Positions 19,819 to 31,550 are shown, counted from the stretch's first letter. The stretch is 64,000 nt of DNA from Pyropia yezoensis (GCA_009829735.1 CM020619.1:1370590-1434589); one strand, 5' to 3'. Translations and numbers: made by a program. Notes: a model not told the origin generated them from the sequence alone.

Positions 19819-22800
19819 CGACCCGAAGTCCGGAAAGGAGAAGAATCAAGCCAAGTCGGCCGCCTCTCCTCGGCCCCATGTGAACATGGAGGGTGTTCCA
19901 CCCAGGTTGAGGGTTCAAGTTGAACGCCTCTTGGACCAATATCACAAGTTGTGGGATGGTCAATTGGGACTCATGAGAGCTACCCAACACCGGATCGAGT
20001 TGAAGCCCGGTGCACCCCCTATACGCCAACAACCGTATAGGGGAGGACCCCGTTCAAAGGCCCTCGTTATGGAGCAAGTTGCTCGCATGGAGGCCCTCGA
20101 TGTGGTCGAGGCCAGCAACGCCGAGTGAGCGAGTCCGGTGGTTATCGTCCCCAAAGTTGATGGGACCCCCCGGTTCTGTATCGACTACCGTAAGCTCAAC
20201 GAGAGCACGGTGAAGGACAGTTATCCCCTACCTAGGATGGACGACTGTCTGGACTCTCTGGGGGAGGCAAACGTGTTCTCCACCCTGGACTGTAACGCGG
20301 GGTACTGGCAAATTCCCATTGCCCCGGAGGACAGGCATAAAACTACCTTTACCTGTCACTGTGGTACCTACCAGTGCAAGCGTCTACCGTTTGGTCTGTG
20401 TAACGCGCCGGCAACTTTCCAGCGCGCTATGGACATGATTCTGGCCGGAGTACGGTGGCAGATCTGTCTCGTGTACCTAGACGATATCATTGTGTTCTCC
20501 CGAAGTCCGGAGGAACACATTGGCCATCTTGGCCAGGTGTTCAAGCTACTTGCTGACGCCGGTGTGTCGCTGAAGGCGAGTACGTGCCACCTCTTCACTC
20601 AAGAGGTGGAATACTCGGGACATGTTGTCCGTCCGGGGCGTCTCAGTGTCAACGAGAAGAACTTGAGGGCCATCCGTAAGGCCCAGTATCCCCGGACCCA
20701 GACCCGGATGAGGAGCTTCCTCGGGATGTGTAACGTGTACCGACGTTTCACCAAGGGCTTCGCCAAGGTGGCGAAGCCGTTGAATGAGTTAGTGAGCTCA
20801 ACGCTACCGAAGAACCTGCCTCCCCCAAGTCGGGTGGAGCAGGAATCCTTTGAGACTCTTCGGGACTTTCTGCTGAAGCCCCCTATCCTGGCTATTCCCA
20901 GATTGGGAGGCCACTACATCCTGGATGTGGACGCTAGTTACGACCAACTTGGTTGTGTATTGCTTCAGCAGCAGCCGGAAAAGGAGTACTTGCCGGTGGG
21001 ATACTTCAGTAACGGGCTGAACTCGGCCGAGAAGAACTACGGAGTCACCGAGTTGGAAGGACTCGCAGTGGTGTGGGCGGTGACGTCACTTCGTCACTAC
21101 CTAGAGGGTGAGAAGTTCCTCTTCCGCTGTGACCACCGCGCGTTGCAGTTCATCTTTAAGACGGACTGTACGAACACTCGTCTCAATCGGTGGACGGTGC
21201 GACTGGCACCCTTCAAATTTGACATTGAGTACCGACCTGGCAGGCAACATGCCCTTGCCGACGGCCTTTCTCGGGTACCTACCGAGGGGCTGGACACTAA
21301 CCCAGTCGATGAGGACATCCCCATCGTGGGGGTAGTCACGCGCTCGGGTCAGGTGTTGAACCCCGAGGCGCCAGGGAACAAGAATTACTTGCCCCTGTCC
21401 CTAGACGAGGTGGTGAAGGCCCAGACCGAGGATCCCTTCTGCAAGTCGCAGCGGGATACACTGGATACAGTGGCGGAGACGCGGTTCTTTCTGGGAGACG
21501 ATGGCCTCCTCATGAGGAGGGGGGTATTCCAGGGGACCGAACAACTTGTCGTCCCCGCATCCCTCAAGGACAGTATCCTTGAGAGGGAGCACAACGCTCC
21601 CACGGGTGGACACCTGGGGTCTAGTAAACTGTACCAGACCCTGAGGACCAGGTACTACTGGCCGTCCATGGTGGTGGACATCTACAGTTGGGTGGCTGCC
21701 TGCACAAGTTGTGCACAGAACCGTCTGATGGAACGGCGGCCTAGTACGGCTATGCTAATGTTCCCGGCCAAGGAGCCCTTTGCCGCGTTGGCGATGGACA
21801 TCCTTGGGCCACTGCCAGTGACCGAGGAGGGCACCAGTACCTCCTGGTCATCTGTGACGGCTTCACGAAACTTACGCGAGCGATCCCACTGGCAGAGATC
21901 ACGGCCATGTCGGTCGTGTCAGCCTTCCTAGATCACCGGGTTGCCGCGTATGGCATTCCGGATAGTACACTATCGGACAATGGACCGCAATTTGCGTCTG
22001 TACTGTTTCAGGGAGTGCTGGATATGTTGGGGGTTAAGGCAAACTATGCCACCCCCTACCACACACAAACTAACGGGCAGGTGGAGCGCTTCAACAAAAC
22101 TATTGTTTGGCAGCTGCGCCACTATGTGAGTGAGCATGTGAAAACGTAGGACCAATACATTTCTATTCTTACCACTGCCTACAATTCGCAGGTTCACTCA
22201 TCTACCGGGGAAGTACCCCTCGCTTTTGTGACCCCCCGTCGCGTGCGGTCTATTGCCGTGCGGCGGCCGCTCCCAACTAGGGAGGATGGTGGCAGTACGC
22301 CTACTCCTACTGAGAGTAAGGCGGAGTTCGCTGCTAGGCTGGAACACCTCATCCCTAAAGTCAGGGCTGAGATGGACAAAGCACAAAAGCGCTACAAGCG
22401 TACCTTTGACAAAAAGGTGCGCAATGCTAAGCATGTCCCCGAGCAGGGTGACTGGGTGCTGGTACACTCACACACCCCAACTGGGGGTAAGTTGGTATTC
22501 CAGACGAAGGGGCCGTACCAGGTCCTTCGTACTGATGGGCGGCGCTTCACCATCGAAAGTGACGATGGGGTCCGCACCGTGAACGGACAGGACGTGGTCA
22601 ATGTTGCACCACCGCCTGCAGGCGACCCAGCTTGGGCGCGTGCTTTGGAAGCGAGGCGCCTCCCCTCGCTGCCTGCGGCCAAACAGGGCCCGCAGGAGTA
22701 CGTGCTCGATAAGTTCATCGACCACGGCTGGGATGAGGACACTGACCGCCTCATGTTGAGGGTGCGTTGGTTTGGCTACAAAGCCAAGGATGATACGTGG

Positions 22801-22887
22801 GAGTATGTGGAGTACCTTCCCGCTGGGAAGGTCCGGGCATACTGTGCCCGGAATGAGATAGACCCTAACAGCCCTCCCTCAACGTGA
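19819..22887 (+). pseudogene. pol: A1 Pol: RT, RNase H, integrase, chromodomain (disabled)
   Basis: In order: RT with FCIDYRKLN, LPFGLCNAPATF and the catalytic YLDD (about 20475); RNase H (LDVDASYDQLGC, TELEGLAVVWAV); the integrase HHCC finger (about 21590-21720) and catalytic core; and a C-terminal chromodomain (LRVRWFGYKAKDDTWEYVE, about 22690-22850). Chromodomains in this class target integration to marked chromatin. Three lesions break it: TGA in place of an expected Trp (20126-20128), a one-base deletion near 21832 that shifts frame in integrase, and TAG in place of an expected Trp (22147-22149). The first ATG of the RT frame is at 19886. Confidence 0.85.
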
Positions 22888-22998
22888 GAGAAGGCCGAGT
22901 AACAGTGCCAAGAGAGTGCTTCAAGTCGAAGTGGTACGCAGAGTGGCTTTCAACTGCAGCCCTAACCCTCACACTCTCACAGCAAAGGCAGCTGTCAA
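22888..22998. other. Convergent spacer between A1 pol and antisense ORF4
   Basis: About 110 bp separates the 3' end of pol (plus) from the 3' end of ORF4 (minus). No strong hairpin is obvious. Confidence 0.3.
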
Positions 22999-23547
22999 CT
23001 AGGCATGCACGCTAGACTCTCCAACTTCACGGCACTCGCCCTCACGAGGAGGCAAGCGGCGAGACCCACAACGATAACGCTCCCCACCAGTCGGCGGGGA
23101 CGGCGGCTCCAAGTCGGAACCGCCGCGCCGCTCACGGTCGCGCAAGTGGCGACGACCGCGGCTGCCCTTCTGTTTAGTCTTGCGCGCAAGTTGGCGACGC
23201 AGACCCCGGACCGACTCCGACTCTGACGGAGACGAGGACTCCGAGACGGAGTAAGACAACTCGTCTTCCGACACGGAGGGAGAGCGCCGCGAGTGTCGGC
23301 GACGACGGCGAGGAGGCGAGTATGCCCGGCTCGCGCGACGTTTGCCACGCCCAAGTGGGGCTGGCTGGGGAATAATAGCCCCAATGCGAGCCAACTCGGC
23401 CGTCATAAACTCCGCCACCGACTCGCAACTCGCGGTCGCCACTGCAGTACGAACGCGCTCCTCAAGTTGAGGAGTCTCGGAACTTTGAAGGGTTGCGGTC
23501 GACGCGGCCAGCCAGGAAATGGTGCGCACCAACGTGGTGATCATCAT
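22999..23547 (-). CDS. A1 antisense ORF4: Ser/Arg-rich protein
   Basis: 182 residues from ATG at 23547, just four bases after the ORF3 stop on the same strand. The first 65 residues are predicted helical (LEERVRTAVATASCESVAEF). Then comes an Arg/Ser-rich tract (RRRRRHSRRSPSVSEDELSY) and a basic Gly-rich tail, a composition like RNA-binding SR-type proteins. The helical part weakly resembles the segment after ORF3 in D1 (LRDAVEDSLVMGLCRAY). No enzyme motif is seen. Expression would need a promoter reading from near the 3' LTR toward pol. I do not know its function. Confidence 0.55.
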   Translation of the reverse strand: MMITTLVRTISWLAASTATLQSSETPQLEERVRTAVATASCESVAEFMTAELARIGAIIPQPAPLGRGKRRASRAYSPPRRRRRHSRRSPSVSEDELSYSVSESSSPSESESVRGLRRQLARKTKQKGSRGRRHLRDRERRGGSDLEPPSPPTGGERYRCGSRRLPPREGECREVGESSVHA

Positions 23548-23550
23548 CTC

Positions 23551-24942
23551 TTAGGTTAGCGGCGTGGGGGGTAACACCAACTTGGGGTATACCGTCAGGA
23601 GGGTGGCCCCCAAGTTGGGGGACACCGGGGTGGACGACTCAACGGCCACGCTAATCGGGATGTCCCCGTGCGGCTGGTAGGGGACAGGAGGAAGCGAAGG
23701 GGCATGCCGAGGTGGCGGGACCCGGGTGTAGCTGCGACCCCGACTTGGGGCCCCCGCAGTGGGTTGAGTCATATGGTCATCATAGGAGGGCACGGCCATA
23801 ACTATGGCCTTGTCCGGGGGTGGCGCAGTGTGGCGATCCACCCCCAGGGCATACGGGTAGTCCCCGATGCCCAACCCCTCTCGTAGGACCACACGGCCGT
23901 CGTGAAGTTCACGAGCGACCCACACGAACTGGCGAAGTGCGCCATCGTCCTTGGGCCCACGAGTGGGGCGGCGCAACTTGTGCTCAATGCTCTCCCACTC
24001 GATAAACTTGTGGAGGCGGAGCATCTCCTCAAGTAGAGCGAGTTGCCCTGATGAGCATCCTTCAGCAACTAGCTGAGGGGTGAGCTGTTCCAAACCTTGG
24101 ATAAGCCGGAGGGGGAGATGCCAGAGCATCCCCCGCCGCTGAACACAGGACACCCAGGTCGACATGACCTCGAGGAGCCACTGGGTGGCCAACATGGCCC
24201 ACACCAGGTGATCAGGGCCAGCCGTCAACATGACGGCGCCGAAGTGGTCGAGCAACCGTGGTAGCAACGCCGGGAGCCCGTAGGGGACCTCAACTTGAGG
24301 CCACCACTCGGGCTTTTTCTGATAGTACTGCTCCTTACTGGCAGCAGACTGCTGAGGGACCTCAAGTTGAGCCGAGGTCACCAAGTAGGGACCTCGCCGG
24401 AAGTCCTTCTCCATCCGCACATCAAAGTGATGAGTGTGCGGATCGGCCTCGTGAAGGTACGGGGGGCGAGTTGCCACCGCGTCCCAAGTAAAGGTCGGCA
24501 AGTCGCCGGGACCCGGGATAGTTCCCCCGCGGTTCACCATGGCCTTGGCTCGCTGTATGTCTTCGACCTCCTCGTCGTCCAGGAAGGCAAACTGGTCCGT
24601 CCTGAAGCCGGCAGGGAACCCGACCCTCCGGGGATACTTCTCCCGTAGGCGGTCCCATACCCGACCTATCGCTGCGCCAAGTCGGCCACAGCGAAGAACA
24701 GTCAACCCCTCCTCATAAAGAGGCCAAGCGGGATAAAACCACCGCCCCAAGGCCTCACGCGGGACAACTTGTCCCGCGTCCGGGGGAGATCCCGCCGTCA
24801 ACCCAAAGCCGGGTGACGCGGGAGTCCCATCCCCCAGAGCGATCGCGGAGCCCCCGCCGGAAGTCCCGGCGGGCGCTGCACCGTAGGAGGTGTCCTCCAT
24901 ATGCTCGTCGAGACAGTCCGTCTCCACTCCCGGGGTCGCCAT
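23551..24942 (-). CDS. A1 antisense ORF3, conserved chromovirus accessory protein of unknown function
   Basis: A 463-residue intact ORF on the strand opposite pol, from the ATG complementary to 24940-24942 to TAA at 23551. It aligns along its length with D1 ORF3 (44648-46048): a WDRLREKYP/FRHLFPDLY block near residue 100, TAGPDHLVWAMLATQWLLEV near 242 and REGLGIGDYPYALGVD near 354. Weaker blocks are shared with B1 ORF3. The N-terminus is acidic and low-complexity, the middle mainly helical, the C-terminus Pro-rich. No catalytic, membrane or signal motif is recognised. Conservation of frame, length and position while pol in the same element has decayed suggests it is a genuine gene of these elements. 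Confidence 0.75.
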   Translation of the reverse strand: MATPGVETDCLDEHMEDTSYGAAPAGTSGGGSAIALGDGTPASPGFGLTAGSPPDAGQVVPREALGRWFYPAWPLYEEGLTVLRCGRLGAAIGRVWDRLREKYPRRVGFPAGFRTDQFAFLDDEEVEDIQRAKAMVNRGGTIPGPGDLPTFTWDAVATRPPYLHEADPHTHHFDVRMEKDFRRGPYLVTSAQLEVPQQSAASKEQYYQKKPEWWPQVEVPYGLPALLPRLLDHFGAVMLTAGPDHLVWAMLATQWLLEVMSTWVSCVQRRGMLWHLPLRLIQGLEQLTPQLVAEGCSSGQLALLEEMLRLHKFIEWESIEHKLRRPTRGPKDDGALRQFVWVARELHDGRVVLREGLGIGDYPYALGVDRHTAPPPDKAIVMAVPSYDDHMTQPTAGAPSRGRSYTRVPPPRHAPSLPPVPYQPHGDIPISVAVESSTPVSPNLGATLLTVYPKLVLPPTPLT

Positions 24943-25265
24943 GGCTCTCCCCAAGTTGGGGAGAGACGCCCTGGCTACAGCGGCACGAGACCCGCCTCGA
25001 GTTGAGGGGGACTCGGATCGTGGGTAGACGGGTGGCCTCCCCAGCCTGGGGCGGCCCCGTGGAAGGTGAAGGGGAGTGGTGGTGAAGGTGAAGTGTGAAC
25101 CGGGGAGAGCAAGCTGCCGAGTGGGCAAGCTTGAGGAGAGGGGCGGTCAACGCGACCGCCTCCACATCCGCGTTACGCACTCAAGGGGGGACAGAAAGTC
25201 GCGCCCCCAACGCCGAGACGAGCGTTTACGCACCCCCTCACAGGGCCGACCGGGTCGGTCGGAAC
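24943..25265. other. A1 leader region of antisense ORF3
   Basis: Non-coding stretch between ORF3 and the 3' polypurine tract. It should hold the antisense promoter and 5' leader if ORF3 is expressed. No TATA-like element was identified. Confidence 0.3.
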
Positions 25266-25279
25266 TGAGGAGAGGGGAG
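25266..25279 (+). promoter_or_regulatory. A1 polypurine tract
   Basis: Purine-rich GAGGAGAGGGGAG lies immediately before the 3' LTR, the position of the plus-strand DNA primer. Confidence 0.7.
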
Positions 25280-25748
25280 TGTGGCAGTATTGACCCCCAG
25301 GTAGGGGGGCAACACGTGCCATGCAAGGGGCGGCAGGCCACTAGCCTGATCCGTTCCTCCCCCTGCATTTGGGTCCATATTCCCTAAGTTTGGGATAGTT
25401 AGCTTAGTAGTAAATCCAACTTGGATTTGAGGGTTTTCTGCATTTATCGTCTTGAATTTTCGTGTGGCCCGATGGGCAGGTGCTGGGGTGGGAGATTCTG
25501 AGTGGCGAGATTCTGAAGGGACCCTGGGGGGATAAGGGGAGGGACAGCGGGGCTTGGCCCTGCGTCCCCGTCCCGACCAAGAAACTGTTGGACCACACAC
25601 CATCCTCTTGTTTGTCAGTGGGGGGTTTGCCCCACAACAGGGACAGAGTGTGTGCGACTTGCACTTCTTCCGGTTCCCCCGACACGGGAGGCAGCCCTTG
25701 TACACCGCCCCAACTTGGGTGTCGTGTGTGTGAGTGCTTTTTGCCACA
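25280..25748 (+). repeat. A1 3' LTR
   Basis: 469 bp. It differs from the 5' LTR at about position 25617 (TCAGTG versus TCCGTG) and near the 3' end (GTGCTT versus GTGGTT). TSD GTCGG follows. Confidence 0.92.
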
Positions 25749-25753
25749 GTCGG

Positions 25754-26429
25754 CATAGCCGGCCCCGGTCAACACGGTGGCGGCCACAGCACGGTGAGCT
25801 TGACTGTGGCGGCAATGGTACTGGTGGGGTGCTGGAGAGCAGCGTCAACGGTTGTAGCTGGTGGCGGAGATGGCGGTTGTTGTTGTGCGCCTGGTTTTCA
25901 GGAGGGGAGGGATCGACGGCCCCGCAGGTGCCGCCAGTGGGGCGGGACCATCTGTGCGAGGCCATCACATCCGCGTCGCGGCAGCGGTTGGCCGCCGGTG
26001 CTATGCGTGGGTGGGAGGTCATGGATGGGTTGTGACGGTGCGGGGGGGGTGGGGGGGCAGCGAGTGGGGGGGGGGAGGAGGTGCGGTCGGGGGGAAGGGG
26101 TGCGACTAGCCGACGCGGTGCTGGTGCCGGCGTCTATGTGCCAGACGCAGGCGGGGGTGGGTGCGCTTGTTGTGGGAGAGCCAGAGTCAAAGAACTGGTT
26201 GACTGGAACTGCTGTCGTCAACCGCCGACGGTGCGTGAAGGAGAGACCGGGGGTCAGCGGGGACGGGGCGGGGGGGAGGGGCTCTGCCGACTGCGAGTCA
26301 GCGCCGTACCACGACCTTGACTCATGCACCCATAACGGAAATCTTTCGGAAAACTAGCGCGAGCTGAACGGGCTGTCGTTTTATCGTGCAGAAATAATCT
26401 CCTCGTACCGGTATCACAAAGAACTCACT
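25754..26429. other. Host flank right of A1
   Basis: Continuation of 15910-16367. GC-rich with G-runs around 26040-26095. A 207-residue plus-strand frame overlaps the LTR end and is probably chance. No gene recognised. Confidence 0.35.
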
Positions 26430-28658
26430 TCAGTCACCTTGAGCAGGGACTCCTTCGCCATCCTCACCCGCTCCCTCCGCCTCATCATCTCCCGCATCAT
26501 CCCCCACATCCAAGGCCGCACACTGCAAAAATCTTAGCTCTTCCTCCTCTAAATCGACCTCGTCCATGAGGTTAAGATTGGTGTGGACAAGCATGAGCTT
26601 GAAGACCCTGTCGTGGGTCAGCCGGTTGCGGATAAGAGAGTGGATTGAATTCTGCAGAAAGAAGGAGCGTTCGACGTCACATGAAGAGGGTGACATGCCC
26701 GCCAGAGCCTTTCCAGTCTCGCGTAGTCCAGGTGTCGAGCCCCCGTACAGCGACGACCACCCCCAGAGGTCCCATTCTGAGCTTCTTAGCGACTCGACAT
26801 TCACAGTAGCCCCAGGCTTACGCGCGGCGTCTTCCCCGTTCATAAAGCAGCCAGAGAGGGCGGTGTAGGTGATGAACTCGTCGCGCAGCGCCCGTACGCG
26901 CTCTTCATCCGAGAGTTGCTGGAGCTGACCGAAAGAGAACACGAGTGGGGAGCGAAGGAAGTACATGCTGATCGCTCCAAAAGAGCGCTCAACCAGTGGC
27001 GACGTCGGTCGCCTGTGGGTCAAATACTCTGGGGTCCAGAGAGGCTGCCAGGTAGTGCATATCAGAGAGAAGCGGCACACGCACGCTGCGGCCAACTGGC
27101 CCAGAGACGCGCTTGTCCACGGCGGCACGAATCTGAAAGAAAACTGTGGACGAGGCCGTTGTGGCCAGTCCAGAGGTGCGCAGGGTCTCTTCCAGACTGT
27201 TCATCTCGTCCTGCAGCCGGAGGGTGGCGGGGAGCATAAGGGACAGCCGGGCGCTCTGGCCGTCAAAGACCCGCAGGTACACAGCCACTGGGTCTAGGAT
27301 GCGGCATGCTGCCGTCCAGTCGCGCGCGTCGCTGGCCGATTCCGCCACGCAGAGACAGATGGCCTGCGCATCCCGCGCAATCTGGTCCCGGGGTTTGACC
27401 AGCAGTCGCAGCTCGGTCCAACCGTTTCGCTCGAGAAGATTTCGAAGCGCCGGCCGATTACGGACACAAGCTCGAAGCAAATCTCGGTTGTACATGAACC
27501 TGGTGGCACAGGGGGAAACGTAAGCCGCAGCTGTTCGCTTCTCATGGGCAGCACCCTCGTCCAGGGTGCGGTTGTAGATGTCCTTTTCCCGAGAGTACGC
27601 AGCCAGCAAGCGTTGGTGATTGCGGACGTAGTGCGACACTGTTGTCGCCGCCTGGATAGCGCCTCGCACCCACGGAATCTTACTCAGGTCACCAAGCAGC
27701 AGGTTGGCCACATGCGCTTCGTCTTTCAGTAATATCAAACCTGGACTCTTTTTCGTGACGAGCCGCCGCCTCTCCAGGCATGAGGCAGTGTTGTCCGAGC
27801 CGACAGCATTAAATATTTCCAATCCACCGTAGACTTGCAGATTTCGCTGCAGCAGCAGCGCCTGCCCCTCTGCGTCTTGGCAGTCGTCGCCACAGTATAC
27901 AGAGTCGAGGATCACGGGTGTGCTCCCCACGATGGCCATCAGGTTGACGATGTGATCATGTCGGGCGTTCTCCCAGGCGTCCAGCAGAAGCACAGCCTTA
28001 CGCCGCGAGCACTGTTGGGATAACATCTGGAGCACACGCGCCCTGAACTCCTCGTAGAGCCTGTCAAAAGCAGTGGTCCAGCCATTTTCTTCCGAGTTGG
28101 AGCCAGCTTTCGGGCAACATACGCCGGTCGAAGGAGCTTCAACAGTGAAATGAAAGTGGCGCTTTCCACGGACCGAATCGAAATGCGGCAAGCCACGAAG
28201 AAGCGTAGAATCGCTGCGTCGATGGCGGCGCCCTGGTCTGGGGTAACGCGGTCGAGGAAGTTGAGCATGCCTGACGATGAATCGTTGACTGTAGTAGTAG
28301 TTGCTGATGGGCCACTTGCTCCACTGCCAGACGCCATGGTCGGACCGCTGGACGCGGCCACCATCGATGGAGTCCGACCGATTTGCCGGTCAATAGGATG
28401 TGGCCTTGTCTTCTGCAGAGTAGTGCTTAATCCCCAGGCCCCCTGCCGCACCATAAGCGGACTTTTGTTGCAGTTGTAGAGATGCCTCGCCAGCAGGGTC
28501 CCCTTCAGTTGCTTGTCCTTCACCAGCTTGTTACAATGGCGACACACGGCGCCGACTTCAGGCAGCAGAATAAATTCCGACCTCGTGTCACTCACCCTGC
28601 GGCCTGAGACAATGCTGGGACGTGTGGATGGGAGCGCTGAGCCTCCGGCACCGTCTTC
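26430..28658 (-). pseudogene. hAT-superfamily transposase, decayed (two frameshifts)
   Basis: On the minus strand, in order: a BED-like finger CRHCNKLVKDKQ...H-x5-C (about 28470-28550); a DUF659/hAT catalytic-core region (LLLDAWENARHDHIVNLMA, VGSDNTASC, DEAHVANLLLGD; about 27700-28000); and the C-terminal hAT dimerisation block with VERSFFLQNSIHSLIRNRL (about 26600-26700). hAT transposases cut and paste DNA between short inverted repeats. The domains occupy three frames, with shifts near 28070 and near 27010, where the second frame meets a TGA. No in-frame ATG precedes the BED region, so the 5' end is missing or in another exon. I could not find convincing terminal inverted repeats. Confidence 0.8.
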
Positions 28659-30005
28659 CTCACCCTTTCTGACTCGTCACGTAGGACCATCTCCAGCCGC
28701 AGCCCTCGCCGACGTGTCGATCAATCCGCTACCTCCGAAAACGTTAGAATCTCGTGCGCCGGCGCCGACCGCAGGAGCTGTGCGAGAGTCCATCATGCGT
28801 CACCACATGAAGCAATGCGCACAGTCGGCGCACGTGCGAAGGAGACCGCACGGGGCTTTCTGGGGCCAAGGGAGGGCCGGGTCGCGACAGTGCTCCTCAG
28901 GCACACAGCATAGGTCACCTACGGGGTTCAACGGAGCACGCCTGGAGTCGCCGAGAACAGCAACCAGCGACAGACCAGCACCCCTCAACACGACTTGCTG
29001 GGGTATTTATCTAAACCAATAAACTGAATGAATTACGAAAAAAATGAAGGCAATTAATGAATGCATTAATGAACGCCGCGACAAATAAGATTGATTTTTA
29101 AGAACCGTGATGGGTTAGGTGTCTAGGTTAGGGAGACGGTGCATTAATCTTCCTATGCGACCAAGCCCAGGATGTACAGTCATTATTCGACTATATGATG
29201 GGGGGCTACACGGAAGTAGCCTGCTACTCGTTTCCGACTTCAGCTGAGACGCACTCAGTCGTGGCTGACAGAACAGGCACTTCCAGTCGTTGTTCCGGCG
29301 CAAACTCTGTTCGGACCTTCCGTGGTCACGCTGACGAGGACAACGATGGGAGACGCGGGCGCGGTTGGTGCGCACAAAAGACCAGAGGCAGCTGGCTGCG
29401 CCCGCCGTGGGCGGCGCGCGTCAGCGGCGGGCCGGGTGGTCCAACGTTGACGACGCCGGCAAACGCGCTGGAAGGTGGAGACGGGGATCGCCAGGCAGGT
29501 TGACGGAGTCCCCTTGCCGTCGCTGGGACCACCTGCAACCGGCCGCACGACCAATGCCGTCAGTACGACGTCTTTGTCACTCTGTACAGAGCCCAGAGGT
29601 CAAGATGTCGGGGCGGTGGATGGGTGTGCTGGTGGCAGTGGTGGGCATCGCGGTGCGCTCCGCCCGCGGAAGCACCCGGCACCGCCTTGTACCGGTGCGG
29701 AGCGCCAGACGGCAAGGAACAAGGTGGCCAGAAGGGGACGCGAACAAGGGGTAGTGGCGGACGATGGGCACAACCGCCGCAGTGAGCTCGTCGCCGTCCG
29801 GGGTCGGGGGCGTGGTGGGGGGGGTGCAGCGGCCGATGGGGAATGAGGGGGGTGGGTGGTGGGTGCAGATGATGCAGGTCGTGGGGGCGTCGACAGACCC
29901 CCTTGTTCCTAATCGAAGTCGCTCAGACCACCGACCTAGCGGTGCCCTATGCCCAGAGACGCTTTCCGGAAGCAGGAGAGACTGCTTACGCGGGGTCTCA
30001 CATCC
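28659..30005. other. No gene recognised
   Basis: The part 28980-29110 is AT-rich and may contain the end of the hAT element. From 29390 the sequence is GC-rich with several overlapping open frames lacking domains. Confidence 0.35.
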
Positions 30006-30260
30006 CCAATGGCGGGGCCCTGGTGGGGGGGAGGAAGGGGGGGGGGGTGCCGGTTGCAGTCAATGGCGGAGCTACTGGGGAAGGGGGGGAGGGAGCGGGG
30101 GGGGTTCCGGTTGCAGCCAATGGCGGAGCGCCTGAGGAAGGGGGGGAGAGAGGGGTGGGGGTGCCGGTTGCAGCCAACGGCGGGGCTCCGGGGAAGGTGG
30201 GGGGGGGGGGTGGAGGGGTGCCTGTTGCAGCCAATGGCGCGGCTCCTGGTTGGGGGGATG
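30006..30260 (+). repeat. Minisatellite of about 55-60 bp units
   Basis: The core GCCGGTTGCAGCCAATGGCG-like block followed by a G-rich arm recurs about five times with variable unit length. Both strands and several frames stay open (for example repeats of PVAANGGAP), which is a consequence of the tandem structure rather than evidence of a gene. Confidence 0.65.
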
Positions 30261-30290
30261 GAGGGAGGGGGTGGGGGTGGTGCAAGAGGA

Positions 30291-30601
30291 TGTAGCAATA
30301 TGGATGACCGTATTGCGACCCTAAATTAGGGGGGGGCTACTTCTATCCCACAACTTTCAACTTGGGAGTCCGGAATGGTCACGGTATTTGCGAGTTACGT
30401 ATGACCAGAGGGACTTGCATCTTGAGGTGGAGGGTAGTTCGTGGTATCTCCGAGGGTTTATACCGAGGGGGCCGGCGGCGAACCCACCGCCGGTCACGGT
30501 AGAACAACGAACCCCTCCCATTTGGGCTCCCATCTTGGTCCCGTGGCTTGCGCTCCAATGACAGCAACCTTGGCCTCCCGGTGACGTTGGTGCCGATCCC
30601 C
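30291..30601 (+). repeat. B0 5' LTR, left part (interrupted by B1)
   Basis: Starts TGTAGCAATATGG and follows the B2 LTR sequence until GATCCCC, where B1 begins. It resumes at 41181. The last five bases, TCCCC (30597-30601), are the B1 target site. Confidence 0.85.
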
Positions 30602-30964
30602 TGTAGCACAATAGGAATCCGTCGCACGTCCACTCTCAGGGAACACTCACCAAGGGGGATCGGCACCAACGTCACCGGGAGGCCAAGGTTGCTGTCCTTG
30701 GAGCGCAAGCCACGGGACCAAGATGGGAGCCCAAATGGGAGGGGTTTGTTGTTCTACCTTGGCCGGCGGTGGATTCGCCACCGGCCCCCTCGTTATAAAC
30801 CCTCGGAGACACTACTAACTACCCTCCACCCCAAGATGCAAGTCCCTCTGGTCATACGTAACTTATAGATACCGTGACCAGCTCGGACTCTCAAATTGAA
30901 AGTTAAGGATTAGAAGTAGCCCCCCTAATATTAGGGTCACAATACGGACAACCATATTGCTACA
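30602..30964 (-). repeat. B1 3' LTR
   Basis: On the minus strand it runs TGTAGCAATATGG to TTGTGCTACA. It contains a TTTATAA-type TATA candidate (about 30800-30810) in the minus orientation. Confidence 0.92.
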
Positions 30965-30978
30965 TATCCCCCCCTTAG
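30965..30978 (-). promoter_or_regulatory. B1 polypurine tract
   Basis: Minus strand TAAGGGGGGGATA directly precedes the 3' LTR. The same tract is found in B2 at 60391-60402. Confidence 0.7.
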
Positions 30979-31550
30979 ATTCGGCCCGTCCTCGGGTCGA
31001 GTTGCATTCGGGTTACCGAATGTAAGTGGGTCGCGTGACTGTTTACCCGTCGGGTGGGGCTTTGCGCCCCGTCGCGACAGACACCCCTTTTCGAGGTTGT
31101 CCGAGGGGGGTGCCCCCCTTTGTGTGGTACACACACGATCCGTTTTCCGGACCGTTAATTTCCCGATGCGGGTTTTTGTTCACGACCCCCCTTTCCGAGG
31201 GGTGGTGCAAGCGGATCCGCCACCAGGTGCCTGGTGGTAGGGGGGCCCCTCTCGTGTGGACGATTGAGTGGGGGGCGGGGGCTGCCCGCGTTGCGTGGGG
31301 GCGGTTGGGGGTGACCCCCCTTTGCTTACCCCGTGTGTGGGGGTGGCCCCGTCCCGCCCAGGTGCCTGGGTGGAGCGCGTTCGTAGCCCCGTGGGGCGCG
31401 GGTCGACCCGCGTGTTTGTGGCGCTTCTCGTAGCCGTTTGTGGTCATAAGCGCGGGTGTCCGCGCTTCCCTGGCTCGTCCCGGTTATCCCACCGTACCGG
31501 GTTGTAGCCGTCGACGGCTTGTGGGCGCGGGGGACTCCGCACCCGGTATC
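30979..31550 (+). other. B1 leader of antisense ORF3
   Basis: GC-rich non-coding segment between the 3' LTR and ORF3. It contains a palindrome, GCATTCGGGTTACCGAATG (about 31005-31023). A promoter for ORF3 should lie here or in the LTR; none could be assigned. Confidence 0.3.

Larger units (their letters stand above)
16373..25748 (+). mobile_element. A1: full-length Ty3/gypsy chromovirus, family A, coding-defective, with antisense ORFs
   Basis: Two 469-bp LTRs (16373-16841, 25280-25748) differ at two positions that I can see. The element is flanked by GTCGG on both sides (16368-16372 and 25749-25753). Order: LTR, PBS, gag, protease, RT-RNaseH-integrase-chromodomain, two antisense ORFs, polypurine tract, LTR. 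Pol carries two stop codons and one frameshift, so A1 is not autonomous now, although its LTRs indicate recent insertion. Confidence 0.92.

Noticed and set aside
25747..26357. 207-codon plus-strand ORF beside A1
   Set aside because: It starts inside the A1 LTR, so it cannot predate the insertion, and its Gly/Cys-rich sequence shows no motif.
30006..30260. Possible CRISPR array or repeat protein
   Set aside because: Units are head-to-tail without unique spacers of constant length and the genome is eukaryotic; it is a minisatellite, and its open frames follow from tandem repetition.
31440..31550. Upstream extension of B1 ORF3
   Set aside because: The frame is open from a GTG at 31440, but the first ATG is 31551 and the B2 copy has its matching start (MSDLQ) there.
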